A stretch of DNA of 64,000 nt from Hyperoplus lanceolatus (taxonomy: Eukaryota > Chordata > Actinopteri > Uranoscopiformes > Ammodytidae): NCBI GenBank assembly GCA_026929865.2, contig CM049400.1:11952001-12016000 (forward strand), in the 5' to 3' direction. The notes below the pieces were generated by a model. That model saw only the letters and a program-made list of their open reading frames with translations. It had not been told where the DNA came from and did not search any database. Position numbers and translations under genes: made by a program. Below are positions 15,801 through 28,275 of the stretch, in pieces; the first letter of the stretch is position 1, and every line of letters begins with the position of its first letter.

Positions 15801-16200
15801 CCACATTTAACAGTGTACGCCCACAACAGCAAGACTACATTATATTTTCAAATAAAAGACGAGGTCAGCTGCTTGGCGTTAAGATATAATAAATCAGGCT
15901 CACTGACACAAAGGAGATGAAGCCTTTAGTTGACATTTCATTGACCGCTCCTTTTTTTAACACCGTTTCCCCCCTCAAACATCTCCTCGGGGCAGCAGCC
16001 CAACATGGCAGCCATGCCTTGAGGGGTGGTCTCTGGCTATTGATTAGGAGGGCAGAAGGCTCAAAGCCTGCTTGCCCTCAGGTCATGAGATTGTGGTAGA
16101 AGAAAGGAGAAGGGGGGAGGGGACAAGGGAGGTGACACGTGACCAGTAAATTAAACTTCTGTGTGTCAGTGTTTAGGGTGGATGGAAGAGAGTTTACGGC

Positions 16201-16216
16201 GGGGGGGGGGGGGGGG
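16201..16216. repeat. poly-G run of 16
   Basis: A pure homopolymer G tract. Such tracts are prone to length error in assembly and can form G-quadruplex-like structures. Confidence 0.9.
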
Positions 16217-19200
16217 TGTTGGAGGAATTGTTCTGGAAAGACAGTGTGTAAAACTTTACACTTCATGTAAATGATCAGGCTTCTCGGGAGAAGATGTGGG
16301 ATATAACGTATTGGCAATGTACTGGTCCACAGTGGGGATGGTTTAGCCTGACTAGGGTTATTTTGTTGAGAATTGGATAAAAATATCGCTGATTATAACA
16401 ATTTTGGAAGCACTCCTTCCCATGTGAACTTCTGTTGCAGAAATACTAGGTAGTTGGAAGAAAATACAAACTTGTAAATATTGCATATCTATACACATTG
16501 ATAGATTTAGTACCTGGTTCCTTTGGAACCTCAACGGAGTAGGTACCAAAAAGGGGTGTGAACCAAAGAAGGTGAGTACAGTAGAGTAGAGCCAGTATGT
16601 AGTGGAAAAGCACCATTAATATCGGTGGTAAACTGCTAATCTGATATTATGTGGTAATCTGCAGGCTAACAGGAATTAAGAATATCTAAATTTGTGGATT
16701 GAATTTGATTTTGATATTTCCCAAAGATATTGGCTACAATTTTCACCCACTGCTAGCCCTGATGCTAAGTACATGTAACCAGGAGCAGTAGTTTAGGGAA
16801 CATCTTGAGCATTGTGAGGCTTTGACAATGGGAGTGGGTGGAGGACTAGGGACCCTGTAAAGCACAGCTTCACTTCCCAGAAGGATCATGAGAGCAGGGG
16901 TACCTGAGCCAAGCAGCTTGTGCACAGATTGTAATGATCGGTCAAAGCTTTGACACGGGAAAAAAAAGCAGCCGTAGTGGCAGATGTCACATTGTTGAAG
17001 TGAAAACAGGAAATAAGAACCAACGAGAGACTTCACTTCTAGCATGTTTGCAGCCATCTTAAGAATCCTTCGCCGCCGCTAAACACATAAACGGCTTACA
17101 TTTGGCGGATGAATCGGCTGAACACACACACACACAGACGCAGATTAAAACAAGTCAACCAAGTCAGAGCTTGTGACCTCTGCTCTCACTTATTCCTGCC
17201 CTGACCGAATACAGGCCCTTTCCATCCCCCAATCTCCTTCCCTCTAATCAAGCCTTACTGGGTGATACAGCAGACAGCAGCATGGCCTGATGGTCAAACT
17301 GCGTCTGTATGCCTTCCTGTCTGTCCATCTGCTGGGCCCCAGCAGTGGTTCCAAAGAATTAAAGTTGTCTAGAGAGTAGGCCAAATCTCTCTAAATCCCC
17401 CCTCAGCCCCCCTTTTTCTGTCTGTTTTCTCCTCAGTTTTACTTTCTCCAAGTATGGTCCAATACCATTAACACCCTTTATCCTCTATTAGCTAATGCAG
17501 TAGAGGCAGCTACACAATGAATCCCATCCAGCTCATTGCCAGGCACTCCAGACCTACATAAGGATTCTTTGCTATGCCCTAACAACACCAACGGAGAGAG
17601 CTGTGGGGGGAGCTTGATTCAGAGCATGGCATGGTTTGATTTGATCCTTTGTGTTTAATGTGCCACTTAAACTACAGCGTTTTTGTTTTGTTTAAGGATG
17701 CAGGGGCATGGAAAGAGATTTGTTTTGTTTGTTTAGTTAATATTTTTTAGGTTAGATCAAAAGAGGCTACACTTATGTTCTGTTGGCCTTTAGGCTACAA
17801 TGAAAATTCACAGCAGGGCAAGCCTTGCTTGTGCTCAGCAGAGTTTATTAAAACTACAACAAAAAAAGGGTGAGTGGCCACAGATGGTGTTGTCAATAAC
17901 TATTTACCCACCCATGCAAACATACACATGAAAGGGGAGGGGGTAAGACGCGTGTGTGGATGGGTGTGTGATGTTGTGGAGAGGTTCTCCGGGGGGTGTC
18001 AGGATTCCTTAATTTACAACCTCTGACCTCCGTTAACACCTCTGAGAAGCTGTTAAGATGGAGTATCACAGACCTATCAGACAGAAATCACTTTGGAGTT
18101 TAAGCTCAAATGTAACCGCTGAGGGTAGCGTAAAAGTACTTTGGTTCAATACTAAGAGCAACATCTGCTCATTGAAATAGCATATTAAGTGCACACGCTT
18201 CTAAATTTGAAACCGACAGCTTTTACTAATCAGTACAGCAAATGTAAGATCAGGAGCCTGTGTCTTGCCAAAGTGTATGTCTTTATAAAGATGGACTCGT
18301 ATCCAAAGTGAAAAATATTATAAAGCATCAGTTAATTCAGTCAAACTATAGATCATACATTTTCTGGTCAACCAATAGGATTAAATTATACCAAGTTTAA
18401 TTTAATGATCAGGTATAACTTTGTTACAGCTACTCAAATATTATTATTTCTTTGATTTCAAATACAAATGCCACAAAAGAAATGTTAGCCACAGTGAACT
18501 CAGGGGAACATGCAATGTAATGCTCATTCTTTGTATTTGATTGATAACACAATTTCCAATGAATTTTTATAACATAATCAAGATTCAAAACATGAACACA
18601 AGGAGGATATACCTAGCCTATGACAAACGCCGGCATATCAAACCTTTACAACAATCTTGAGTTGAGGTGAGATGTGTATTCTTTGTTGTACTGTAAAATA
18701 TGTAATGTTGTTTTAAATACAAAAAGAGAATAAATGACATGTTGGCTTCAACTATGCAAATGGCTGTTTCTGTTCACAAAACATGCGGTGACTTTTTGTA
18801 CTCTTTTTGTAAGCATCCTCAGTTGGCAGTGTGGGATAGTGTTTTTCCCCAAGAAAGTTGAGCCTGAGGAACCTTTCTAAATAAAGAGAAAGCAGCTTCA
18901 GCACACCACACTGTGTCCACATCATCGCTTGCTGAAGTCTAGTGGCACAATGCATTAGTTTCTCAAAAAAACAAACATGTAAGACCCATTTCAAGCTAAA
19001 TTGCAGGTTGGTCCCTGCATGATCCGGATGTCACAGGTGTGTGGGTCAGTGATCATCACACACACGATCATCGGCTGCCACGCGATTGGGCAACAGAACA
19101 CCTACTATTACTTAAACGTAAGGCTTTTTAACCACAAGACAAATCTTATTATTTTTAAGGTAACCGAGATCACACCACCTCTGACCAGTTTCCTGCCTTT

Positions 19201-21814
19201 AATCCCCCTGCATACAAACATGGGTGGACCACTCTCCTTGAGTACACAGAGGGGCAGGGCTCTGATTTCAAACAGCAGTGAAGGCAGGTCAAGGGAGCAG
19301 CCTTTATGATGATGTGGGAAAGGACCCATGACAGAGGCTTAAGGGGTCGTGCCATCTGAGTCACGACCCCCAGGCCCCAAACAGCAAGCCAGTCAGGCAT
19401 CCAAACCAACACTTTGCCATAGAGAAAACACAGCAGTGTTGCTATGCACTGATACACCAGTTCCCAGTAACAGAGGCCCACAGGGGATGCCAATGTACCC
19501 ACAACCTTCCCTTAGCCCGCATACATTAATCCAATTGACTGAAACCAATGTGCACAATAAAGCACAAACTCCCACTGTCTTAACCCCAATCTTTTTAATG
19601 TTGTTGTTGTTGTTCCAAAACAAGCAGAGAATCTTGAGGTAGATGCAGATTTTACTGCAATGAAATTCCTCCTGTCACAGGGCTTTTACAATTAAAAACA
19701 TATAATTCACTTGAATTAGGATTAGAAAGAAAAAAAAGTTGAAGGGAATGTATGCAGTGAATGTCAGCTGAATGACAAGTCGAGCCAGAGACAATAGTTC
19801 TCAGCCTGCCATTGTAGGGGGGACAGTCACCATACAAAACTACATTAAACACATGGCCATCTATTGATTTGAATAACAATGCCACTCAGCATACTGTTGC
19901 CGTCATCACTTTGTACAATACTAACAATGCATGGATATAAAATTGCTGATTATTCGAAAGAATAACTGTCTGTGTAAATCTGCACACAACTGCTGGGCAA
20001 ATGGATGCCAGCAGACGAGCATAGTGCACAAGTAATTTGTCAAAATAGGGGCAGAGGGTTCCCGGCTACAAATCAATGTGGGTTATCTAAGATGAGGCAA
20101 AACTGTCCGCCAGATATTTGCCTAAATAGTGGCCGAATTAACACACATTTTAAACTGTGTGTGATGGAGTGGATGCAGACCAAAAGATCAAACATGCGCT
20201 CCGGCTGTTTTCTGAGCTGCTTGTTGTTCTACTTCTTCAGCAATCGATGCCTGTTCCCCAGAATCTGCCTCTGGCTATCACAGCTACACTGCAGATGTGA
20301 TTGCACTCATTATCACTGCAAACTCTCAACTCATGAAGCGCTACAGCTGCAAAATCAGTAGCTGCTGCTGACATAGAATGTTGACTCATGCTCAGCTCAT
20401 GGCACAATGAGCCTGGCAGGTATTGCTGTGTTTTCAGTAGACATTTGACCCACTAAGGGCTCTCATTGTTGTGCTTAGCAACAGGTATACACATATAACT
20501 TCTGTAGAGGTGCTGCAGTATGGTTGAAAATGCAGGGTGTGAAAATTTGGACTGGGTATTATTGTCAAGGATACAATACGCATCACATGGGTCACAATAT
20601 ATCATGATACATTGTGATACAATGGTTATTGTGTTTGGGGTATTCCACAGAGTTCACTGAAAATGTAAAAAGAGCTGAACTACAAGATGCTTTGTACGAT
20701 CTGATGGCATTATATTGATAATTCAGCTGACAGAGTAGTCAATACATTGTTATTCAAAACTTCAATTCAAATTAAAACCTAGCAATTCAAGGCAACTAGC
20801 TACACAAAGATATATACAGCTGCGAAGGTTGTTTAAACTAAAACGTTTCCATTTATTTGAAATTGAAAAGGATAAAGATAGATATCATGAAAACAAATAT
20901 CATAATTCATAATTCATATCATCAATTTTGTTAGCACTGCCCAAGAGAAATTGGTCATAATACTCTCCATGGTTAATTAAAAGAAATAAAACCACTCTCA
21001 AATTGAATTCACAGCACAGGCTATTTGCAATGCAAAGGTAACAAGAACAGTATTTAATGCAAACAACGTGGCAAACAGTTCCGGTGAGGGGAAATAAATA
21101 TATCCTCACAGGAGTATTCACAATTCATGACAAGCCTTGGTGCATTCCCCTCAGAACTGAAGTCTGCATCTTCGACAAAACAATACACCTTAACATTGAT
21201 TTACTGAGGCTTGGGTGGTCCTGTCTCGCGGACAGCTATACTCAGCAGCTTCAGGTTGTTGTTGTTGCCGTTACCCTGTGGGGTTCTGCGTGACAAATGG
21301 GATGCTTCGTCATCTCTTGTTCAGCATCCCTTATGACCATGCATCATGCTCTATTACAGGCTAAAAGCCCTTAGTCATTCTTGCACGGAGAAGAACGGTT
21401 GCTGAGCATTCCTTGCAAATGAGAGCTTGTGCTCGGCCAGATGCAATCCTGTAATTCCTCAAGCAGCAGCACTGGCTCCCCTCTCTATACTCCACCCCCT
21501 CCCCCAAACCGCCAGACCCCCGTTTCTCCGGGTTTAAGGTTGGATACCGGGACGTGAATAGGTGGTATTTCAGAATGCTAACAGCGCTGAAGAACAGAGC
21601 TGGTTGGCTGGCTGGCGTTCGAATCCCCATGGTTACCCTGGAACAGCAACTGCCTCTTTCCTGTGCTGGGAATATACCTCTGCTATGCACTGGTGGCAGT
21701 GGGGATATATTAAAGTGACATCATCATGGTGTCTTGCACACCTGTAAATACCCTACCTAAATCAGGGGTTACATTGTAGTAAACAGAATAGCAAACAGCA
21801 ATTGCAAGCAACCA

Positions 21815-21875
21815 GTCCAAAGTGCCCTTGAGCAACACACTTAATCTTAATCCAGATGGGCTGCCCAAATTTGTG
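21815..21875. mobile_element. possible fragment of a SINE body
   Basis: The stretch around AAAGTGCCCTTGAGCAACAC resembles the central body of common teleost tRNA-derived SINEs, which carry a 'tgtccttgggcaagacactgaaccc'-like segment. No tRNA head, tail or target duplication can be seen, so this is at best an old internal fragment recalled from family resemblance. Confidence 0.35.
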
Positions 21876-22519
21876 CTCTTCCTGTCTTTAGTTGTATCAA
21901 CATGCTGTAATACTGTGTAACAATGTCGTAACTACAAAGTCACATCAAAAGCCAAGTCAACCCCCCATAGTATAGTAGTAACAACAGGTTGTTTAACACT
22001 CAACATAATAAAATGTGTCACACAAATAAGAAATAGTCAAATGTGTCTCGGCAGATAAAAAAAGCACCTTGTTAGAGATGAAAACAAGAGATTACTGTAT
22101 AGATATACAATCTAGATAATAGGCTATAATCTAGATAATAGGATATTGATAGTGGTCCCTTCTTGGGGCCAGTTGTGATCGGCTAAGCACTTCCATTGGC
22201 TTTCACGTGCAAAACTACAAAACAAAAGACCCTCTTGAGCTCAACTATCAATTTTTTAAATTTTGCTAATTAAGTTCACCCTATTGTTACCTGCATTATA
22301 GCTGGCAAGTTGTACTGGGCCTGTGCATTTGCCCTGCTGTAAACACCAACGGGGGGTGATAATTTACCAACTTTTTGAACTAAGCACACGACGTCGCTGG
22401 CTAGGGCTCGCGTGCATACAGCTATAGAGGCGACCTAACGTTAGCTTGCTCCAAATTATTGAGTCTCCCCTTGGCTAAAACAAGAACAATTCCCCGGCCA
22501 AGCATTTACTCTCCCTCAC

Positions 22520-22583
22520 CTTTGACTTGGCTCTCGTAGTCCGCGATGATTTCTTTATCCTTTTTGAACCTCTGCGTGGACAT
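22520..22583 (-). CDS. srgap1: SLIT-ROBO Rho GTPase-activating protein 1, first coding exon
   Basis: The minus-strand ATG at 22583 opens MSTQRFKKDKEIIADYESQVK (21 codons plus one base), followed by a consensus donor (G|GTGAGG). This matches the N-terminus of human srGAP1 as remembered (MSTPSRFKKDKEIIAEYESQVKE), with near identity from RFKKDKEII onward. srGAP1 is a cytoplasmic F-BAR, Rho-GAP and SH3 protein that binds Robo receptors downstream of Slit and inactivates Cdc42 and related GTPases in neuronal migration. Only the lead-in to the F-BAR domain is encoded here. The neighbour rxylt1, upstream on the same strand, is also its neighbour on human 12q14, which supports srgap1 over srgap2 or srgap3. 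Too short to appear as an obvious ORF. Confidence 0.88.
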
Positions 22584-23330
22584 TTTCTGTCTTCTTGTGT
22601 CCCAAGCGTGTTGTAAACTTATTGTAAGACAAAAAAAAAACTGTTTGTCAACAAGCGGGATCCTACATCAGCCGACGCATCCCAACAACGATCGAGGGAA
22701 AAAATTAACGCGATGGAGAAAAAGCAGCAGCGCGAGACAAGAAAAAAATGACACTATGGATTTGACTCTTCAACAAGCTCGTCGAGCTCCGACTTTGAGG
22801 GAAAAGGCGATCAACGTCTGGTTCTGTATTGTCCCTCTTTCCTTCGGATAAGTGGACGAAAAGTAGAGTCAATGCGCAATCCTGCTCCGACCAATGAGTC
22901 CACTCAAGTACCGGAGCAGTCGGCGCGCCGCAACAGCACCATAGACGATGAAACAATCACGTAACTTTCGGGGTCTCCCTCCGTGGAGGCTTTTCACACC
23001 AACCACCAACCCCGTCCAGAGGGCTTTAAAGTCGGCCCAAGTCTCGCGCTTGTGTGCTTCTTGTGTAGTAGTTTCCAGACTGGCACCCACACACTCACAC
23101 ACACTCTCGCCCTCTCACGCACGCACACATACACACTTCCCCCCTCACTCGGCTCTCCCTCGACGGTTTCTCCCTCCAACTCCCAGCAGGCTCAGAGGCA
23201 GACAAGGAAGGCCGACTGCCGCACACAGCATGGGCTGGAGCCAGGCAGGGAGAGAGGGGAGGGATCTGCGCACACACACACACACATGCAGCTAGTGGAC
23301 ACCAGTGGACTGACACTCCTGCTCCCAAAT
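22584..23330 (-). promoter_or_regulatory. srgap1 5' UTR and promoter zone
   Basis: Immediately upstream (minus strand) of the srgap1 start, base composition turns GC-richer with frequent CpG (for example CGGCGCGCCGC near 22921), unlike the AT-rich surroundings. That is typical of a vertebrate CpG-island promoter and first exon. No transcription start can be fixed by eye. A short CA-rich patch at about 23094-23130 and a second at 23272-23285 lie at its far end. Confidence 0.5.
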
Positions 23331-24640
23331 ATAAAGGCGTCTCTCTTTAGTTCATATGTCAATATATCAGCTGCTGGAACAGGATACAACATCCAGGGTG
23401 ACTTGAGTGATCTGCAATGAAAACCATTCATATTAATAATAATAAAAAACTCATATCTAAATGTGGCATTTCATCTAAATGCGTAATAAACATGCATTCA
23501 TAAAATATATTTGTTCTGCATTGAGCATACTATATTTTGGCCTAATAAAAAGAATAATCCCATTGATAGGTTTATCATCAATTATACAGAAATTATGTGA
23601 TGTGCTGCAAAACGTGGTAGATAATGAATATAAAGGGGCCCACAGCTGCAGAGGGCCCATACAATTCCAAGTCAAAATCAAATTACGCTCAGGGATCTCA
23701 TATTTATTTGCGACACCTATGTAGACTTTAGCTTAAAAAAAGGGGTGTCTCTACAGGTAAAATATTGTCCTTATTTATTTTCAAGAAGTTATGATGGTTA
23801 AATATAGACTATGTCTTTGTTTGAAACCATCAAACAAACTTCTAAGATACCACCATACTTTTGCTACATTATATAATTTGATCTGGGTTGACCTTGCAGT
23901 TTTTTTTTATTCCACATTCAAAAAGCTTTTGCCATTTCAACCAAATCATTCTATTCAATGGAAATGAGCTGGTGCACAGTGCCATCTGCAGGTTAACATG
24001 ATAGCGCAGCCACTGATTTCTTTCAATTTAATTTATTGCACTTTCAAAAAAATAATCAAATAAAATACATGCAGCACAACACTGAAATAAATATAGCAAA
24101 GATGACATTTCTTCCATATGTTTTGATCAAAAGACATGCCACAACCAACAATATAATTTTTTTCAAGCTTCTCACAATCACAAAAAAAGGTAGCTCTATG
24201 TACCATTTTCAAACAAATAACAATACTCTCTCATTCCATGCCTAACGTTTAGTGTTTCCTAAAAATCACAAGTATAAGTGCAAAAACTGAGATATAAAAC
24301 ACATCTGAAAACAATATAAGGACTTGCAAATGCAAAGGCAGTTTATCGTTTGTTATTTCTAAAAACGCCTGGACATTCCACCATTGTAAACATTAACATG
24401 ATAAATATAGAGAAATGTCTCAGGGCCCTGGACTTTCTAGTAATGGCAGCGTTAACACTTTACTATATACCTAAATGGTAAAATAACAACCTGCACAGGA
24501 ATATTACACTGAACATAAGTCAGGTTCACCACACCAGTAGTATGTCACATTTCTCCACAATCCACAAAATAAATTAAATCAACATCGAACGTCTACCCCT
24601 GTTTTATCTTTTTAAAGGTTTGCTAACTGAGCACCGCGAG
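23331..24640 (-). other. AT-rich gap and rxylt1 3' UTR
   Basis: Between the srgap1 promoter and the rxylt1 stop codon no coding exon is visible. TTTATT at 24032-24037 reads AATAAA on the minus strand and is a plausible rxylt1 polyadenylation signal, implying a 3' UTR of roughly 600 bases. The remainder (23331-24020) is AT-rich with nothing recognisable. Confidence 0.5.
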
Positions 24641-27600
24641 TCAGCCGCTTGTGAAGAAATTCTCCTCGATGACCTCGGTGAACCTCTCCTTCATCTGCTG
24701 ACGGAAGCCGGCGTACCACTCCAGCAGCCTCCTCCTCCTGTCCACCCTCTGCTCCTGGCTCATTCCTCTCTCCCTCTCCAAGATGGCGGGCAGTTCTTTC
24801 CAGTCACTGATGAAGATGAAAGGCGCTCCGGCGGCTTTGAGCAGACGTAGCGGCGAGCTGTGCCCGGCAGCGCAGGTCCCGGGCGTCTGAACGTCTTCCA
24901 CCACAGGCACAGAGCCGTAGGAGCAGGCCTCGTAGACGCGGTAGCACTCTGTGTTGATGCCCACCGGGCAGAGGGTGAGCTCACTCTGGGCCAGCGCCGT
25001 CTGATAGTGTCTCAGGCTGTCTGCAGTCTCCTGAGGGAGCCACCTGTGGCAAGCAGGGAGAAAGGGACACTTCAGAAAACAGTGGAAGCTACTGTAACAA
25101 ACATGACGATGAGACGATTCATGTTTTAAATATCTCTCCTCAACTGCATTTTTTATTTAACTCTAAAGAAGAAAACAGAAACAGACATTTAAAATAGACA
25201 TTCCACATGGCAATAACATACCCAGGTTATGTTATTATTACACAAGAAAAATTAAAACAGCATATTAATTGTGATATAGCTATCTAAACAGCAGACTTTC
25301 TTAAGCTGCATCATGTAGTAAACAGTAAACACATTAGAGGGAATTTAAAGCCTTCCGTGTGACCAGCAGCCAAATGTGTGGGTAAAGGAAGTAAACAGCT
25401 TAAGTTAGTATTCAGTGAATGTAATAATAATGATTGCTAACTGATCAAGTACAATTTTTCAACTAATGTTTATAATAGAGAGTTTCACTATTTTCCAACT
25501 CTGTCCTTAAACAATAATTCACATGTCCATGTGTATATTGAAAGGGTTATTGGTCAATGTTATAATTCCTACATTCCATACTGACCATGAAGAGGTCCGT
25601 TCCTAACACAATTGATCGGGTTCAGAATCTGCTTTCCTTGTTCAGTCCAAAATTGCATTCTAAAGCTTAGCTGAAGTTTATGTGGCAGTCTGACACCGCA
25701 AATGAAGTGGGTTATCTTCTAACGTTAACCCTAACTTTAACCCTGGTAATTTCTCCTAAGGTTAATGAGTCGTCACTGACTCCACAACTTACTTCTCCCT
25801 GGCAGTGGTGATGCATTCCTGATCCAGGCCAGTTTGTTTCAGCACCTGCATGAGAGTTTCTCTGGAGGAATTTTTGTAAACAGTTCCGAGGAAATTGCAG
25901 AGATGTGGCCTGTTGGCGGTGATCAACTGGGCATTGGGCCTGATCATAGGAAACTGTCTGTATCTGCAAAGAGAAGGTTACAAAAACATGTTATACAATA
26001 TTGTTAATTTAAAAAGACAACCTTACACCATTGTATGTTATGATATTGAGCACAAATTGATGCACAAAAACACACACTATAGCTTGGAATAAGATTACAT
26101 ACGTGGCGACACCAAGAGGCCACTGGAAGACATCCTTGTCGTTGACCCAGGGGCTGTCGTACACCACAAACAGCAGCTCCACAAAGCCACCGTTTCTCTT
26201 TAGGTACGGGCCGATCCAGTCGTTGTTGCAGTGCTCATCGCCCAGCAGGACTACAGCCACATGTGAGACGGTGCGGGACTGCACCAGGGCGTGGACATGC
26301 TCCAGCCACCGTGTGGAGTAAGAGACCTTCTGCTGCTCGCGGCCATTCAGAACCAGAACCAGGCTGTTCATTTCCAGAGGGACATGACCCTGGACCACAG
26401 CGGGACCTGTGTAGAAACTGAAGATTGGAGAGGCGAGGGAAGAGGCAGGCAGAGACAGTTAATATGATGGTTCTGTCTTAGTATATGATTATTATGTGAC
26501 ATGGTGTATTTTCCCTCTTTTGTGCCAAAAAAAACGTATGCTTGGGTTCTACTGTTTTTTATTTTTTTTGCTTTTATAACTTTTTATCAGTTTTTGAGGA
26601 AAACAAAAAACAAATATGTGTTGAAATGAACATAAATGAAACTACATTTTGTGTGTATAGAAAAAAAAGACAATGGAGATAAAAAAAAAAGCATGTACAT
26701 GTCTATAATATATATGCTCATTTATAGTAAAAATGTATAAATTAATTAAAACCATAATTTTAGGTGTCTCATCTCTGTTACCTGAAAACAATCTTTCCTG
26801 TCTGCAGCTCTCCCTCTCTCCATTGTGCTACCTTGTCAGTAGGATTGAGGGGTCCCTCTAAAATATGTTCCCAAAGGTAAAGCCCTGAGGAGAAAAAAAA
26901 GGGTTAAATGCAATTGGTACCGCAGTTAAAATGTCAACATGATGTGCAGTGCCATTATGTTGTGTGTGGCTTCTGCAGCAGAGCATCAATCAATTGTTGT
27001 ATCCACATCTATGCATGTGGACACTACCTATATCAAAGCACGAGTAAATTACAAATTTCCCCATTACACTGCAAACGGCTATGTAATAACAACATCAATG
27101 TAATCTGTGATAGGCTACAATACATTAAATTAGTCATTTCTATACACAACATTACGATCCCCTTTTGAGACGACGTAATTTAAAACGGTTCTGCATTAGT
27201 AAATGAACAAAAGCAGATTGACACTGTCACTGTGTGAAGTCAGTAAACTATTGTAATTTCACGCCAGAATAGCGGTCTGTGTTGATTAATTACATCCCGT
27301 AATAGCACACGACGCTGAAGTTGGCAGCTGATAGCGTCGTTAATAGCACACTATCTCACCAATGGCAGCTTTTCCCCAGATTTGAACCCTGTAACTTTTG
27401 GGTTTGTTCTTGTCGATTCGATCCAGGTGTTGTTTGAAGGCCTCCCTCTTTTTGATCACATCAGAGTTGTACTCCACCTGTTCATCTTCCCACGGATTCC
27501 AATCCCCTGCTAAAAACGGAGCAGCACCGCCGTCTCTACCACCTGCAAACAACACACAACGTCCATTCAGCGTATGCGCATGCGTTTTTCTATGTACCAA

Positions 27601-27857
27601 TACAAAAAAAAAGTTTTTAGCTGACAATTTATGACAATAGTATTCGGCGTATCTGCCACAGAGGCTAGATCATGGGCTAGATCGATAGGGGTGTGTTCAG
27701 TGCCATTACCCGAAGGTGCTCGCGTCTCTTTCTTCACCACCCTGTGCTGGCGGGAGATTACTTTGGTGCTGAAGAAGACATTGTATGCAGCGTAGAGAGA
27801 AAATGCCACATATGCGAAAATAATCAGAAGGAATAGTTTTCTTTTGGGTATTTTCAT
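24641..27857 (-). CDS. rxylt1: Ribitol-5-phosphate xylosyltransferase 1 (TMEM5)
   Basis: Six minus-strand exons join in frame: 27710-27857, 27360-27542, 26782-26884, 26103-26417, 25793-25963 and 24641-25043, giving 1323 bases and 440 residues (human about 443). All introns are GT-AG. The enzyme transfers xylose from UDP-xylose to ribitol-5-phosphate on the O-mannosyl core M3 glycan of alpha-dystroglycan in the Golgi, next to fukutin and FKRP; human loss causes dystroglycanopathy. The start at 27857 gives a short basic cytosolic tail and one membrane segment (about residues 8-29), the type II layout expected. Conserved blocks include [71 protein letters not shown] and [13 protein letters not shown]. 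The third donor (AC|GTATGT) is fixed by the frame of the next exon. The gene looks intact. Identity is recalled, not searched, but the match is extensive. Confidence 0.95.
25044..25792 (-). other. rxylt1 intron 5
   Basis: A 749-bp AT-rich intron between exons 5 and 6. No repeat or RNA gene is recognised in it. The remaining rxylt1 introns (25964-26102, 26418-26781, 26885-27359, 27543-27709) are short and also hold nothing recognisable apart from A/T-rich tracts. Confidence 0.8.
27575..27584. promoter_or_regulatory. NRF-1-like site in rxylt1 intron 1
   Basis: TGCGCATGCG matches the core of the palindromic NRF-1 consensus. NRF-1 commonly drives nuclear genes for mitochondrial proteins and bidirectional promoters. 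It lies about 700 bp from the uqcrfs1 start, within rxylt1 intron 1. Function is inferred from the motif alone. Confidence 0.3.
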
Positions 27858-28275
27858 TTTTTTTCTTTTCCTTTTTTTTTCTCAGGTTACCATTGTGTAG
27901 CTCGTCTCCATATTTAGTGAAAGGACCCTTGTTTACATCACGAGGATCCATGGATATAGCTGACTTAGAGAAATGCCTGTACAAAATAAGCCGTTACTTT
28001 AAATGTATGTATGGTTTATATAATTAAGGATAGAACCAGCACCATATGTCAATACGGAATATTTAAATTGTATTTTTAGTATTAAATAATAGATGTAAAC
28101 TTTATTATAATGCAATATCTTGACGATGAAAAACGACAGGCACGCTCTGGTCAGATCTAACGTGATACATAACGTTGTACTGGCGGAGCTGGTTTCGGGC
28201 AAAGCAGATATAACAAGCGTGCACGCAAGGTCGTGTCCCCAGCTGCGGGGTGTTTGTCTCTTATTTTCGCTCAAA
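27858..28275. promoter_or_regulatory. rxylt1/uqcrfs1 head-to-head promoter
   Basis: The two start codons point away from each other and are only 418 bp apart, so both 5' UTRs and core promoters must share this interval. It contains no TATA box at a convincing position; the uqcrfs1-proximal half (about 28160-28275) is CpG-richer. Such spacing is typical of bidirectional promoters. An ATG at 28126 is in frame with uqcrfs1 with no stop before 28276, so a longer N-terminus is formally possible. Confidence 0.6.

Noticed and set aside
16500-16615. Possible old DNA transposon fragment (GGTACC-like and 'gtggaaaagcacc' motifs)
   Set aside because: Motifs recall teleost hAT/EnSpm ends, but no paired inverted end or target duplication could be found.
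16743-17057. 104-codon minus-strand frame beginning MAANMLEVK
   Set aside because: Resembles no family; the surrounding DNA looks like old interspersed repeat sequence within the srgap1 intron.
20560-20640. Possible MITE around 'atcatgatacattgtgatac'
   Set aside because: There is short internal symmetry, but no convincing inverted ends or target duplication.
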